Assembly (NCBI GenBank): GCA_003480165.1
Contig: QUIQ01000007.1
Coordinates: 1 to 64,000 of the forward strand
From: Firmicutes bacterium AM41-11
GTDB lineage: Bacteria; Bacillota_I; Bacilli_A; Erysipelotrichales; Erysipelotrichaceae
Reading direction: 5' to 3'
Length of the DNA stretch: 64,000 nucleotides
Position 1 is the stretch's first letter. Every line of letters starts with the position of its first letter. The notes beneath the pieces were generated by a model that was given only the letters and a program-made list of their open reading frames with translations, made no database searches and was not told the origin of the DNA. This document shows positions 34,068-43,052 of the stretch, piece by piece. A program made the translations under genes and the position numbers.

Positions 34068-34691
34068 ATGAACGAAGCTTTAATCAAAGAAATTCAAGAT
34101 AAACATATTAACTTAGTTGCGGTCACAAAAAAACATACAAAAGAAGAGGTTGACCAACTTCATGCCCTCGGTCTTTCCGTTTTTGGCGAAAACCGGGTGC
34201 AAGAATTCTTAACCAAATACGATCCTGCCTATACTTGGCATATTATCGGACATCTACAAACCAACAAAGTGAAATACATCATTGGGAAAGTGGATGTCAT
34301 TGAAAGTCTAGACTCCATTAAACTTGCCAAAGAAATTGAAAAACAAGCCAAAAAACAAGATCTTGTCCAAAAAGTTTTTGTCGAACTAAAAGTTTCCCAA
34401 ACCGATGAGAACAAAACCGGCTATCCGTATCAAGACGCAATGAACTTTTTAGCTGAGTTACAACAATTTCCTCATATCAAAGTAAAAGGTTTAATGTGTA
34501 TTGCCACCCATACCGATGACCAAGCCGTAAACATCAAAGAATTTGATACCATGAAACAAATCTTCGATGAGGCCAAAGAAAAATATCCCGAAATTGAAAC
34601 TCTTTCTATGGGAATGTCCCATGATTGGCGTCTTGCCTTAGAACACGGTTCGACCCAAGTTCGTATTGGTACCGCTTTATTTACAGATTAA
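34068..34691 (+). CDS. yggS: PLP-binding protein of the YggS/PLPHP family
   Basis: A 207-residue single-domain PLP protein (fold-type III barrel). The PLP lysine lies in LVAVTKKHT (about residues 18-26), followed by FGENRVQEF, WHIIGHLQTNKVK, VFVELKVSQTDENKTGY, GLMCIA, LSMGMSHDWRLALEHGST and QVRIGTALF. Family members manage PLP homeostasis. In many Firmicutes it sits beside sepF and the division cluster; here it precedes an amidase gene. AGGAGG before ATG. Confidence 0.95.
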   Translation: MNEALIKEIQDKHINLVAVTKKHTKEEVDQLHALGLSVFGENRVQEFLTKYDPAYTWHIIGHLQTNKVKYIIGKVDVIESLDSIKLAKEIEKQAKKQDLVQKVFVELKVSQTDENKTGYPYQDAMNFLAELQQFPHIKVKGLMCIATHTDDQAVNIKEFDTMKQIFDEAKEKYPEIETLSMGMSHDWRLALEHGSTQVRIGTALFTD

Positions 34692-34722
34692 TCATTTTAC
34701 CCATTTTCTTATCGAAAATATT

Positions 34723-34731
34723 TGTTATGAT
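34723..34731 (+). promoter_or_regulatory. Extended -10 promoter of the amidase gene
   Basis: TGTTATGAT followed by AGGTAC and then the ATG at 34738. No Shine-Dalgarno at a useful distance. Same spacing as at rsmG. Confidence 0.55.
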
Positions 34732-34737
34732 AGGTAC

Positions 34738-35562
34738 ATGCAATCGCAGAAAAAAATAAAAAAGGCTCACAAAAAGCCTTCCAATAAAAAAAATCAGTCC
34801 CGGTATAAACAGCCAAAGAAGAAAAGCCATTTTACCCGTCGCCAAAGAAGACATTTTCAACTTGCAGCCGGAGGCGTTGTTCTTCTATTTATCTTAGCTT
34901 TGCTGGTGCATTTGCTCTTTCCCAGCCAACCTGCACCAACGACCAAAAAAACTGTAGATACCAGCCAATATCCACATGTAACCATCTGCATTGATGCCGG
35001 ACACGGTGGATACGATGGCGGAAACGTCGGCGTAAATGGAAGCATTGAAAAAGACTATACCATTCAATATGCCAAATATTTTGGCAAATACCTGAAAGCC
35101 ATGAATCCCAACATTCGCCTAGTTTATACGCGTGAAGATGACAATGTTTCTTGGGATTCTAATGAAGACAGCGATCTAAAAGCCCGCGTCAAAATAGCTA
35201 ATGAAGCCAAAGCGGATTACTTCATCAGCTTCCACTTATATTCGAGTGAACAAAATCCAAAATTGGATGATTATGGATTCTTCTATCGGGGAAATGATCA
35301 AGTCAGTTACGACATTGCCCAAAGTATTGCCAAAAATCTAAAACAAGCCGGATGGAACTATAACTACACTATGACTGATGTAGCTACCTATCCGCTATAT
35401 GTGATCTCGGATCAAAAAGAACGCCCATCTTTATTATTTGAAGTAGGCTATTCATCCAATGCCAAACAAGAAAAGGCCATCACAAACACAAAGAATATAA
35501 AAAAAATTGCCAAAGCTTCTGCTAAGGCATATCACAATTACATTCTAAAACACAACAAATAG
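34738..35562 (+). CDS. N-acetylmuramoyl-L-alanine amidase (Amidase_3), membrane-anchored
   Basis: Cleaves the lactyl-amide bond between muramic acid and stem peptide. The 274-residue protein has a Lys/Arg-rich cytoplasmic head (residues 1-40), one membrane helix (AAGGVVLLFILALLVHLLF, about 42-62), and an extracellular catalytic domain. Zinc-site motifs: CIDAGHGGYDGGNVG (His and Glu-equivalent), KADYFISFHLYSS (His) and LLFEVGYSSN (Glu). The basic-tail-plus-anchor layout suggests a cell-bound division or growth amidase. I start at 34738; the open frame runs 24 codons further, but that would overlap yggS. Confidence 0.92.
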   Translation: MQSQKKIKKAHKKPSNKKNQSRYKQPKKKSHFTRRQRRHFQLAAGGVVLLFILALLVHLLFPSQPAPTTKKTVDTSQYPHVTICIDAGHGGYDGGNVGVNGSIEKDYTIQYAKYFGKYLKAMNPNIRLVYTREDDNVSWDSNEDSDLKARVKIANEAKADYFISFHLYSSEQNPKLDDYGFFYRGNDQVSYDIAQSIAKNLKQAGWNYNYTMTDVATYPLYVISDQKERPSLLFEVGYSSNAKQEKAITNTKNIKKIAKASAKAYHNYILKHNK

Positions 35563-35590
35563 GACCGACTACTCAGTCGATCCTGTTTTA
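35561..35590. terminator. Terminator between the amidase and CorC-type genes
   Basis: Stem AGGACCGACT / AGTCGATCCT separated by 4 bases, with a T-rich tract on the plus side. The inner bases overlap the CorC stop codon. It may serve both strands. Confidence 0.7.
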
Positions 35591-36843
35591 GTCTTATTCG
35601 GAAGGGAAATCCGCACTTCTTCAATTCTTTGTTTCTGCAGTTTGATAACCTGAATTCGTGTTCCATCTTCTAAGAAAATATAATCATTGATTTCTGGAAG
35701 CCTTTGTAGTTTGTCAATCACAAGACCACCAATGGAATCATAATTCTCACTATCTAAAGACAAATGCAAGGTATCATTTAAATCATGCAGACTGATATAG
35801 CCTTTCACATCGTAGACTCTTTCCGAAACCCGACGAATGTTGGCATTTTCATGCGCATCGTATTCATCCTGAACTTCACCGACAATTTCTTCAATGATAT
35901 CTTCTAACGTAATAATACCCGCTAACTCCCCATATTCATCTAAGACAATCGATAAGTTGACTGTTGATTTTCGCATTTCCAACAATAAATCTGAAATCGG
36001 TTTATTTTCATACGTATAAAAAGCTTTTCGTAAAATCTTATGAATTTCAAAATGTTCCAAGTCTTTGTACAACAATAAATCTTTCATGTTGACTAAACCA
36101 ATCACATTATCAATCGAATCTTTATAAATTGGAATACGAGTAAACATCTCTTCCCGGAATAAGTTCAATAAATCCTCATACGTACTATCTACTTCTGCCA
36201 TCACAACGTGGACTCTTGGAACCATGACATCTTTTGCTTTTACATCCCCAAAATCAAAGACATTGTTGATTAGTTCCTTTTCATCTTTTTCAATCACGCC
36301 TTCTTCATGACTCACATCGACAATCGTACGTAATTCACTAGTTGTCATTGAAGGGTTGTTCTTATCTTTCTCGATGCCTAGGCAACGTAATAGAATCGAA
36401 CAAATCGAATTGATCAAGAAAATAATTGGCGTTAAGACAATCATTAAAAATCGAATAATCGGAACATAGGCCAAAGCCATTTCATCTTTCTTTTGCGTAG
36501 CTAGAGTCTTTGGGGTAATTTCTCCAAAAATTAGAATTAGAATCGTAATCAAAAACGTCGCAATACTGACAGCTGCCCCACCAAAAGAATACGCAATCGT
36601 TGCCGCAATACTGGCAGAAAAAGTATTCACCAAATTGTTTCCAATCAAAATGGCACTGAGCATCTTGCCTTGGTCTTCGGTAATATCCAATACCATCTTG
36701 GCACGTTTATGTCCTTGATCCGCTAAGGTACGCATACGAATTTTATTACATGACACTAAAGCTGTCTCTGCACTGGAAAAAAATCCCGAAAGAAACAACA
36801 ACACGAGTAAAAGTATAATTTGTATTTTTATATCTGATTCCAT
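35569..36843 (-). CDS. HlyC/CorC-family (CNNM-like) membrane protein with CBS domains
   Basis: A 424-residue protein. The N-terminal DUF21/CNNM membrane domain spans about residues 1-190, with GFFSSAETALVSCNKIRM and FGEITPKTLATQKKDEMA. Two CBS domains follow (VMVPRVHVVMAEVDSTYED to VIGLVNMKDLL, and LRKAFYTYENKPISDLLLEM). The C-terminal CorC/HlyC domain includes DEYGELAGIITLEDIIEEIVGEV. Members are thought to move or sense Mg2+ or Na+; substrate not shown by sequence. Its start overlaps the dagK end, so it belongs to the mutS operon. Confidence 0.9.
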   Translation of the reverse strand: MESDIKIQIILLLVLLFLSGFFSSAETALVSCNKIRMRTLADQGHKRAKMVLDITEDQGKMLSAILIGNNLVNTFSASIAATIAYSFGGAAVSIATFLITILILIFGEITPKTLATQKKDEMALAYVPIIRFLMIVLTPIIFLINSICSILLRCLGIEKDKNNPSMTTSELRTIVDVSHEEGVIEKDEKELINNVFDFGDVKAKDVMVPRVHVVMAEVDSTYEDLLNLFREEMFTRIPIYKDSIDNVIGLVNMKDLLLYKDLEHFEIHKILRKAFYTYENKPISDLLLEMRKSTVNLSIVLDEYGELAGIITLEDIIEEIVGEVQDEYDAHENANIRRVSERVYDVKGYISLHDLNDTLHLSLDSENYDSIGGLVIDKLQRLPEINDYIFLEDGTRIQVIKLQKQRIEEVRISLPNKTKTGSTE

Positions 36844-37754
36844 ACGGACTCTCCTATATTTGGTAATAGTAAATGAATATGATTTTCACATATTTCAAGC
36901 GTTGGATTTTTCATTTTGCGAACTTCCCCATCTAAATTCGCAAAAATATCTTGATTGTTGGTATCAATATGTACAGTCTTTGCACGAAATAAAGAAACCA
37001 AATCGGTAAATTGAGTATGTTGGCCTTTGTGATACAATTGGGCAAGCGTTAATATCTGCCTGCGTGAAACCGGCGAAATCAAACACCCATCGATCCATCC
37101 ATCATCCAACTTTGCTTCCGGGCATGGATTATAGCCCCCTCCATAGTATTTTCCATTACAGAAAACTACAAACATATAATCATTCCAGGGCAGTTTTTTC
37201 GTATCCATCTGGATAGCTACATTTTCTTTGGGAGATTCAATCAAAGTCCCTAACATGCCCATATAATACGGAACAATGCCTTTTAAAGGAAACTTCTTTT
37301 TTAACTGGTTTGCCAGTTTCGCAACTTTTACATCAAAGCCAAAAGAAACGGTATTAATCACCCTTTCTCCATTCACCTTCATACAATCAATCGTATGTTC
37401 GATTGGATCTTGATAGTTTCTCAAATCTAAGAAATCTTCCAAAGTATATTGAGGAAAACTCTTCACAAAATCATTTCCGGTTCCCATCGGTAAAATAGAA
37501 AGATAGACATTGGGCGTATCGCCAATTCCATTCACAATTTCATGCAGGATGCCATCTCCGCCACAAGAAAAAATATGCACCGGTTCGTTTTGCGCTTCAA
37601 GCGCATATTTTTGGGCAATATTTTGGGCATATCCACTTCCCTTGGTCTTTTCAATCAGAATATCTTCCCCTTGAAAAGCCGATTTGATACTTTTCATCCA
37701 TTGGACTTGTTTCTTCCAGTGAATCTTTGGATTGATAATAAATACTTTTTTCAT
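36828..37754 (-). CDS. Diacylglycerol/lipid kinase family protein (DagK/YegS type)
   Basis: A 308-residue kinase of the DAGK catalytic fold. The ATP site reads FSCGGDGILHEIVNGI, followed by ILPMGTGNDFVKSFPQY. Mid-chain, NTVSFGFDVKVAKL and GYNPCPEAKLDDGWIDGCLISP are typical. It probably phosphorylates membrane diacylglycerol released by lipoteichoic acid synthesis, or a related lipid. The start at 37754 overlaps the miaA stop in ATGA. The open frame has four more codons upstream, which I discount. Confidence 0.9.
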   Translation of the reverse strand: MKKVFIINPKIHWKKQVQWMKSIKSAFQGEDILIEKTKGSGYAQNIAQKYALEAQNEPVHIFSCGGDGILHEIVNGIGDTPNVYLSILPMGTGNDFVKSFPQYTLEDFLDLRNYQDPIEHTIDCMKVNGERVINTVSFGFDVKVAKLANQLKKKFPLKGIVPYYMGMLGTLIESPKENVAIQMDTKKLPWNDYMFVVFCNGKYYGGGYNPCPEAKLDDGWIDGCLISPVSRRQILTLAQLYHKGQHTQFTDLVSLFRAKTVHIDTNNQDIFANLDGEVRKMKNPTLEICENHIHLLLPNIGESVWNQI

Positions 37755-38647
37755 TGTTCTAACCATCGCTTAATTTCATTTTCAATAGCTGCATCGGTAT
37801 AGGTAAACCAATGTACATCCATTTGATTTTTAAACCACGTATATTGCCGTTTGGCATAACGGCGGGAATTCGTCTTTATTTTTTCTTTCACTTGTTCCAA
37901 ACTCGCCTCATTGAGAAAATAGCTTTTAAATTCTTTATAGCCAATTCCTTGAAAACTCGTATAATTCCAAGTTTCTGGATTGGTAAATAAAGTCTCTACT
38001 TCTTGCACGAGGCCATCGGCAAACATTTGATCAACCCGCGCATTGATTTTCTCATGTAAGGCATCCCGATCGAGGGTCAAGCCAAGAAAATATACATCAT
38101 ACAGTGGCTTATGTTCTTGTTGGGCTTCGCGTTGGGATTTATTTAAACCATTATGCGCAATCTGCAAGGCCCGAATAATACGTTTCCGATTATTGGGATG
38201 AATCTTTTCTAAGCTTTGCGGATCAATAGCTTTTAACTGAGCATACAGATCCTCCGTACTTTGAGCCTTTAAACTTTCGGTAAAGGCTTGATCTTCAGGC
38301 TCATCTTCAAACACATAATCGTATAAAGCCGCTTTTAAATACAAGCCAGTCCCTCCACAAATAATCGGTAGTTTTCCTTTTGCTTGAATCGTTTGAATGG
38401 CCTGGCGACACCGTTCTTGAAAGATTTTCACATTATATGGTTCGGAATAATCTTGCACATCCACTAAATAATGGGGAACGCCACCTTTTTCTTCTTCGGT
38501 TACTTTTGCGGTACCAATATCCATATGACGATAGACTTGCATACTATCCGCAGAAATAATTTCCCCATTGAAAAGCTTCGCCAACGCAATAGAACATTTC
38601 GTTTTTCCTACCCCGGTAGGACCAACAATTGCCAATACTTTATCCAC
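37751..38647 (-). CDS. miaA: tRNA dimethylallyltransferase
   Basis: Adds a dimethylallyl group to A37 of tRNAs reading UNN codons. The 298-residue protein has the P-loop IVGPTGVGKTKCSIALA near the N terminus, ISADSMQVYRHMDIGTAK, GGVPHYLVDV, ICGGTGLYLKAALY, RKRIIRALQI, and the RRYAKRQYTWFKNQ motif at the C terminus. I choose GTG at 38647, seven bases after AAAGGAG, rather than the more distant ATG. It overlaps mutL. Confidence 0.96.
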   Translation of the reverse strand: MDKVLAIVGPTGVGKTKCSIALAKLFNGEIISADSMQVYRHMDIGTAKVTEEEKGGVPHYLVDVQDYSEPYNVKIFQERCRQAIQTIQAKGKLPIICGGTGLYLKAALYDYVFEDEPEDQAFTESLKAQSTEDLYAQLKAIDPQSLEKIHPNNRKRIIRALQIAHNGLNKSQREAQQEHKPLYDVYFLGLTLDRDALHEKINARVDQMFADGLVQEVETLFTNPETWNYTSFQGIGYKEFKSYFLNEASLEQVKEKIKTNSRRYAKRQYTWFKNQMDVHWFTYTDAAIENEIKRWLEQ

Positions 38648-40442
38648 GTTCAAACTCCTTTCGTAAATCACTGTCACTTAAGGTAATAACGGTTGGGCGA
38701 CCATGAGGACAATGATACGGTTGTTTACACTTCTTTAAATCTTCGATAACTTGTTGCATCTCATCCATCGACAAAGGACGATTAAAACGAATCGAACTAT
38801 GACACGCCATTGTTGCCAGAACCTTATGCCGTAAAGTCATCATATCCACTTGTTGGTGGGCCATAAAGTAATCCAGCAAATCTTGTAAAAAATCTTTTTG
38901 ATGCACATCTTGAAACCATAGCGGAATTTCTCGAATAATCAATTGATCCGTGCCAAAGGGTTCGAAACATAACCCAAAATAATCCGTTTTTTCATTGATA
39001 GTATCTACTTGGGCCATCACATCTGGACTGACATCCAATTGTAAAGGAACCATTAATGGTTGTTTCGTCGTCACCTTTGTATCAAAAGCCGCTTTAATTT
39101 GTTCATAATGATAACGCTCTTGAGCAGCATGTTGGTCAATAATAACTAAACCTTCTTCATTGCTGCAAAGAATATAGGAATCATGCAACTGGGCTAATAC
39201 TTGTAAATGATCAAAAAAAGCATATCCATGATCGGATTCCGCTGGTTCTTCCGCAACGATTGGCTCATTCACCACAACTTCCTTTTCCGGCATAGAAGGC
39301 ATTTTTACTTTGGTGTAATTGGCAAAACTTTCTTGAATCTTCTGTGTGGTGTCTTCTCGTTTAGGCTGCAATTGTTCTTGTACAACGGGATAAGGAAAAG
39401 AAAGCTGAGGTTGTTCATACACCACTTCTTTTTGTTTCTGTTTTACTTCCACTGTCTTTAAAGAAGCTTGCAGAGTTTCCCTTAACGTCGTATGAATCAG
39501 TTCTACCAATTGATTTTGTTTAGAAAGCCGGACTTCCCATTTATTCGGATGTACATTGACATCGACTAACTGGGTATCGGAATCAATTTGCAGTACAACA
39601 ATCGGATACCGATTCTTTGGCATATAGTCTTCATATACATCCAAAATAGCTTTTTGTAGAACATTGGAGCGAATCAAACGCGTATTTAACGATAAAAACA
39701 TAAAATATTTCGTAGCTCGCGAAATCTTTGGTTGAACGGCATATCCATGAATATGAAAATCTTCACTTTTCGCATCAAAGGCAATGGCATTGGTTGCGAC
39801 ATCTCTTCCATACATCTGATATAAGATTTCTTGAATTTTGCCATTTCCGGAAGTTTGGAAAACGACCCGATCTTCATGGGATAGGGTAAAACGAATTTCT
39901 GGATGACTTAAAGCTAAACGATTCAGTAAATTGGCAATGATAGAAAATTCATAATTTACACTTTTTAAATGTTTAAAACGCGCTGGCGTTTTAATAAATA
40001 AACCCGATACATCAAACTTTGTCCCTTTCGGGCAGTTGGTTTTTTCTTCACAAACCAACTTGCCATAATCGTAAGTAATATGAGTACACTCTTGTCCATT
40101 ATTGGTTTCTAGATCCACATGGGCTACAGAAGCAATACTGGGAATCGCTTCGCCACGAAATCCCATGGTCTGAATATTAAATAAGTCAGACTCATCTTGC
40201 ATCTTGGAAGTGGCATGGCGCATAAAAGCCAAGTGCGCATCTTCATAATCCATTCCATCGCCATCATCGGTGATAATAATGCGCTCAATACCCCCTTGGT
40301 ATACTTCTATGTTAATGACTTTGGCATGGGCATCCATCGCATTTTCCACACATTCTTTCACAATATTCGCTGGCCGGTCAACGACCTCACCAGCCGCAAT
40401 CATATTGGTTAAGTGTTCACTTAAAACATGTATTTTGGACAA
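38640..40442 (-). CDS. mutL: DNA mismatch repair protein MutL
   Basis: A 600-residue GHKL ATPase that links MutS to strand removal. N-terminal motifs: IAAGEVVDRPANIVKECVEN, DDGDGMDYED, HATSKM, MGFRGEAIPSIASV. A long linker (about 330-410) leads to the C-terminal domain. There DQHAAQERYHYE fits the DQHA-x2-E-x4-E endonuclease motif, and ACHSSIRF and CPHGRP support a metal-dependent nicking MutL, as expected for a bacterium with no mutH. Confidence 0.97.
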   Translation of the reverse strand: MSKIHVLSEHLTNMIAAGEVVDRPANIVKECVENAMDAHAKVINIEVYQGGIERIIITDDGDGMDYEDAHLAFMRHATSKMQDESDLFNIQTMGFRGEAIPSIASVAHVDLETNNGQECTHITYDYGKLVCEEKTNCPKGTKFDVSGLFIKTPARFKHLKSVNYEFSIIANLLNRLALSHPEIRFTLSHEDRVVFQTSGNGKIQEILYQMYGRDVATNAIAFDAKSEDFHIHGYAVQPKISRATKYFMFLSLNTRLIRSNVLQKAILDVYEDYMPKNRYPIVVLQIDSDTQLVDVNVHPNKWEVRLSKQNQLVELIHTTLRETLQASLKTVEVKQKQKEVVYEQPQLSFPYPVVQEQLQPKREDTTQKIQESFANYTKVKMPSMPEKEVVVNEPIVAEEPAESDHGYAFFDHLQVLAQLHDSYILCSNEEGLVIIDQHAAQERYHYEQIKAAFDTKVTTKQPLMVPLQLDVSPDVMAQVDTINEKTDYFGLCFEPFGTDQLIIREIPLWFQDVHQKDFLQDLLDYFMAHQQVDMMTLRHKVLATMACHSSIRFNRPLSMDEMQQVIEDLKKCKQPYHCPHGRPTVITLSDSDLRKEFERG

Positions 40443-40453
40443 AAGAAATCCTC

Positions 40454-42973
40454 CTATTCAATATCATCTGATAATTTCTTCATTTCATATAAGAATTCTA
40501 AAGCTTCTCTTGGACTAAGCGCATCAATATCTAAATTTTTAATACGCTCCACAAGTTCCGATTTTTCTGGTTGCACAGTATCCATCACAAAAAGATTAGG
40601 CTGGTATTGGTTGGAATCATTCATGCCTTCAAATTCTTGAAGCAATTGGCTGGCTCGATCTAAGACAACTTTAGGTAAGTGTGCCAGTCTAGCTACATTG
40701 ATTCCATAACTCTTATCGGCTTTTCCCTCAATAACACGATAACGGAATTCAATCGTCTCTTTCTTTTCCCGGACATCGACATGGACATTATGAATTGATG
40801 CCGATTCTTTTTCCATGTTTGTCAATTCATGGTAATGGGTAGAAAAAAGCGTTTTGGCTTGAATAGCCGAATTAATGTATTCAATCATCGCCTGGGCTAG
40901 CGCCATACCATCATAGGTTGCGGTTCCTCGACCAATTTCATCAAATAAAATCAAAGAATTCTTGCTGGCATAATGCAAAGCAATATTAGCTTCCATCATT
41001 TCGGTCATAAAAGTAGATTTGCCCGTTAAAATATCATCGCTGGCTCCAATTCGGGTGAAAATGCGATCAAAAATAGGTAAACTTGCTTCTTTGGCCGGAA
41101 TAAAACTTCCCATTTGCGCCATAATTACTAATAGAGCATTTTGTCGCATGTAGGTCGATTTACCACCCATATTCGGACCAGTAATAATTTCCACATGGGT
41201 ATCTTCTTGCATAATCCAATTGTTCGAAACATATTTTTGTTGCTTCATACGATCATCTAGAATTGGGTGTTTTCCTTCGATAATTGAAACACTGGATTCA
41301 GGATGAAAACTTGGACAAATATAGCCTTTCTCATTGGCCAGATTGGCTAACGCAACTAATACATCAATGGTCGCCAAAGCTTTGGAACAAGCGTGTAAAT
41401 CAAATAACTGGCTTTTAATTTTACCTAAGAGTTCTTTAAATAATTCTTGTTCTAATTTCACTTTCTGCTCTTGGGCATGCAGAATTTGTTCTTCTTTTTC
41501 TTTTAATTCACTAGTAATAAAACGCGTGGAATTCGCAAGGGTTTGTTTAGGATGATAGCCAAATTCATCGCGAATGGCTTTAAGATTGCCATTTCTTACT
41601 TCAATATAATAACCAAAGACTCGGTTATACCCGATTTTTAACGATTTTACCCCGGTACGTTCACGCTCTTTGGCTTCTAATTCTAAAATAAAATCACTGC
41701 CTTTTTTGGCAATTTGACGTAATTGATCTAATTCTTCACTGTATCCATCGCTAAAAACGCCACCTTCTTTTAGACTCAATGGTGGATTTTCCACAATGGC
41801 ACCTTTGATTTCTTGATACAATGCCTGACAGTCTGGAGTCGTTTTGAATTCAGGATAAGAACTGAGTTGTTGGGCAAGCTCCAGTAATGGTTTGGCATGT
41901 TCCAAAGAAATCGTTAATTGTAAAACATCTCTCGGACTGGCATTGCCATAGGCCATACGACTAGCCAAGCGTTCCATATCATAAATATATACCAAATGTT
42001 CTTTGCATTGATCCCGCAAAAGAAAATCTTCTTTTAAAGTCAGTACAGCTTGTTGGCGTTTGGCAATTTTATCGACTTGAATCAAAGGTCGTTCAATCCA
42101 GTTTCGCAACATACGACTGCCCATTGCACTTTGGCAACGGTCCATAAAAGACCAAAGACTCATGCCTTTGCTACGATCAATTAGATCTAAGTGATTTTTT
42201 GTTTCATAGTCCATGATTAAAACTTGTTTGGCATCCATGGATTCCATAGGCATGAAATGATCAATATGTTGTTTTTGGGTATCTTTTAAATAAGCCATTA
42301 ACTGCGAACAATTTTGTTTCAACAAATCCGAAGCATCACTTGGACATAGTTTTTCATCTTCGGCTTGTAAAGCGGTTTTCTTTTGGCGAGAAACTAAAAA
42401 GTTTTCTTCTAAAGCCGCCATCCACTTTTTATCTAAAGTCTTGGCAACAACGACTTCTTGAATATATTGTTCTTTTAAAGCTTTTTGTAAAGCAACTAAA
42501 GAATGTTCACAAGTTTGATACTTCAATTCTCCCGTACTTAATTCACAATAGATAATAGATATTTCCCAAGCTGATAAAACAACCGAAGCTAAGTAGTTAT
42601 TCATTTTGGCATCTAAGGTCTCATCCATAAACGTACCTGGTGTAATGGTACGAATAATACCTCGCTCAACAATGCCTTTGGCTTCACTGGGATCCGTTAA
42701 TTGTTCACAAATAGAAACTTTATAGCCTTTTTTAATTAATCTTTGAACATAGGAACTAGCTGCATGATGCGGAATTCCACACATGGGAACTTTTTCTTCT
42801 ACACCAGCATTTTTTCCGGTAAGCACAAGGTCGAGTTCTCGACTGGCGATTTTTGCATCATCAAAAAACATTTCATAAAAATCCCCAATACGATAAAACA
42901 AGATGGAACCAGGATTCGCATTCTTGACTTGGAGATATTGTTGCATCATCGGTGTATATTTTTTTTCTTTCAT
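40454..42973 (-). CDS. mutS: DNA mismatch repair protein MutS
   Basis: The mismatch sensor, about 839 residues. The N-terminal mismatch domain has LFYRIGDFYEMFFDDA with the Phe-x-Glu reader; the P-loop is ITGPNMGGKSTYMRQNALLVIMAQ and Walker B is ILFDEIGRGTATYDGMALAQA. Two in-frame ATGs (42982, 42973) are possible. I prefer 42973 because the MKEKKYTPMMQQY start fits the family. TGCTATAAT ends seven bases before it, with no ribosome site, so this mRNA may be leaderless. Followed by mutL, miaA, dagK and corC. Confidence 0.96.
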   Translation of the reverse strand: MKEKKYTPMMQQYLQVKNANPGSILFYRIGDFYEMFFDDAKIASRELDLVLTGKNAGVEEKVPMCGIPHHAASSYVQRLIKKGYKVSICEQLTDPSEAKGIVERGIIRTITPGTFMDETLDAKMNNYLASVVLSAWEISIIYCELSTGELKYQTCEHSLVALQKALKEQYIQEVVVAKTLDKKWMAALEENFLVSRQKKTALQAEDEKLCPSDASDLLKQNCSQLMAYLKDTQKQHIDHFMPMESMDAKQVLIMDYETKNHLDLIDRSKGMSLWSFMDRCQSAMGSRMLRNWIERPLIQVDKIAKRQQAVLTLKEDFLLRDQCKEHLVYIYDMERLASRMAYGNASPRDVLQLTISLEHAKPLLELAQQLSSYPEFKTTPDCQALYQEIKGAIVENPPLSLKEGGVFSDGYSEELDQLRQIAKKGSDFILELEAKERERTGVKSLKIGYNRVFGYYIEVRNGNLKAIRDEFGYHPKQTLANSTRFITSELKEKEEQILHAQEQKVKLEQELFKELLGKIKSQLFDLHACSKALATIDVLVALANLANEKGYICPSFHPESSVSIIEGKHPILDDRMKQQKYVSNNWIMQEDTHVEIITGPNMGGKSTYMRQNALLVIMAQMGSFIPAKEASLPIFDRIFTRIGASDDILTGKSTFMTEMMEANIALHYASKNSLILFDEIGRGTATYDGMALAQAMIEYINSAIQAKTLFSTHYHELTNMEKESASIHNVHVDVREKKETIEFRYRVIEGKADKSYGINVARLAHLPKVVLDRASQLLQEFEGMNDSNQYQPNLFVMDTVQPEKSELVERIKNLDIDALSPREALEFLYEMKKLSDDIE

Positions 42974-42980
42974 AGGATTC

Positions 42981-42989
42981 ATTATAGCA
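42981..42989 (-). promoter_or_regulatory. Extended -10 promoter of mutS
   Basis: TGCTATAAT followed by seven bases and the ATG at 42973. No Shine-Dalgarno. Confidence 0.6.
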
Positions 42990-43015
42990 AATTTTCTAAG
43001 CAACGATTAGAAATA

Positions 43016-43024
43016 TGATATACT
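43016..43024 (+). promoter_or_regulatory. Extended -10 promoter of the SEDS gene
   Basis: TGATATACT, about 28 bases before the SEDS start codon, with GGGGG before the ATG. The mutS and SEDS promoters are back to back. Confidence 0.6.
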
Positions 43025-43052
43025 AAGGTCACGTTTTAGGGGGCTTTTTTCT

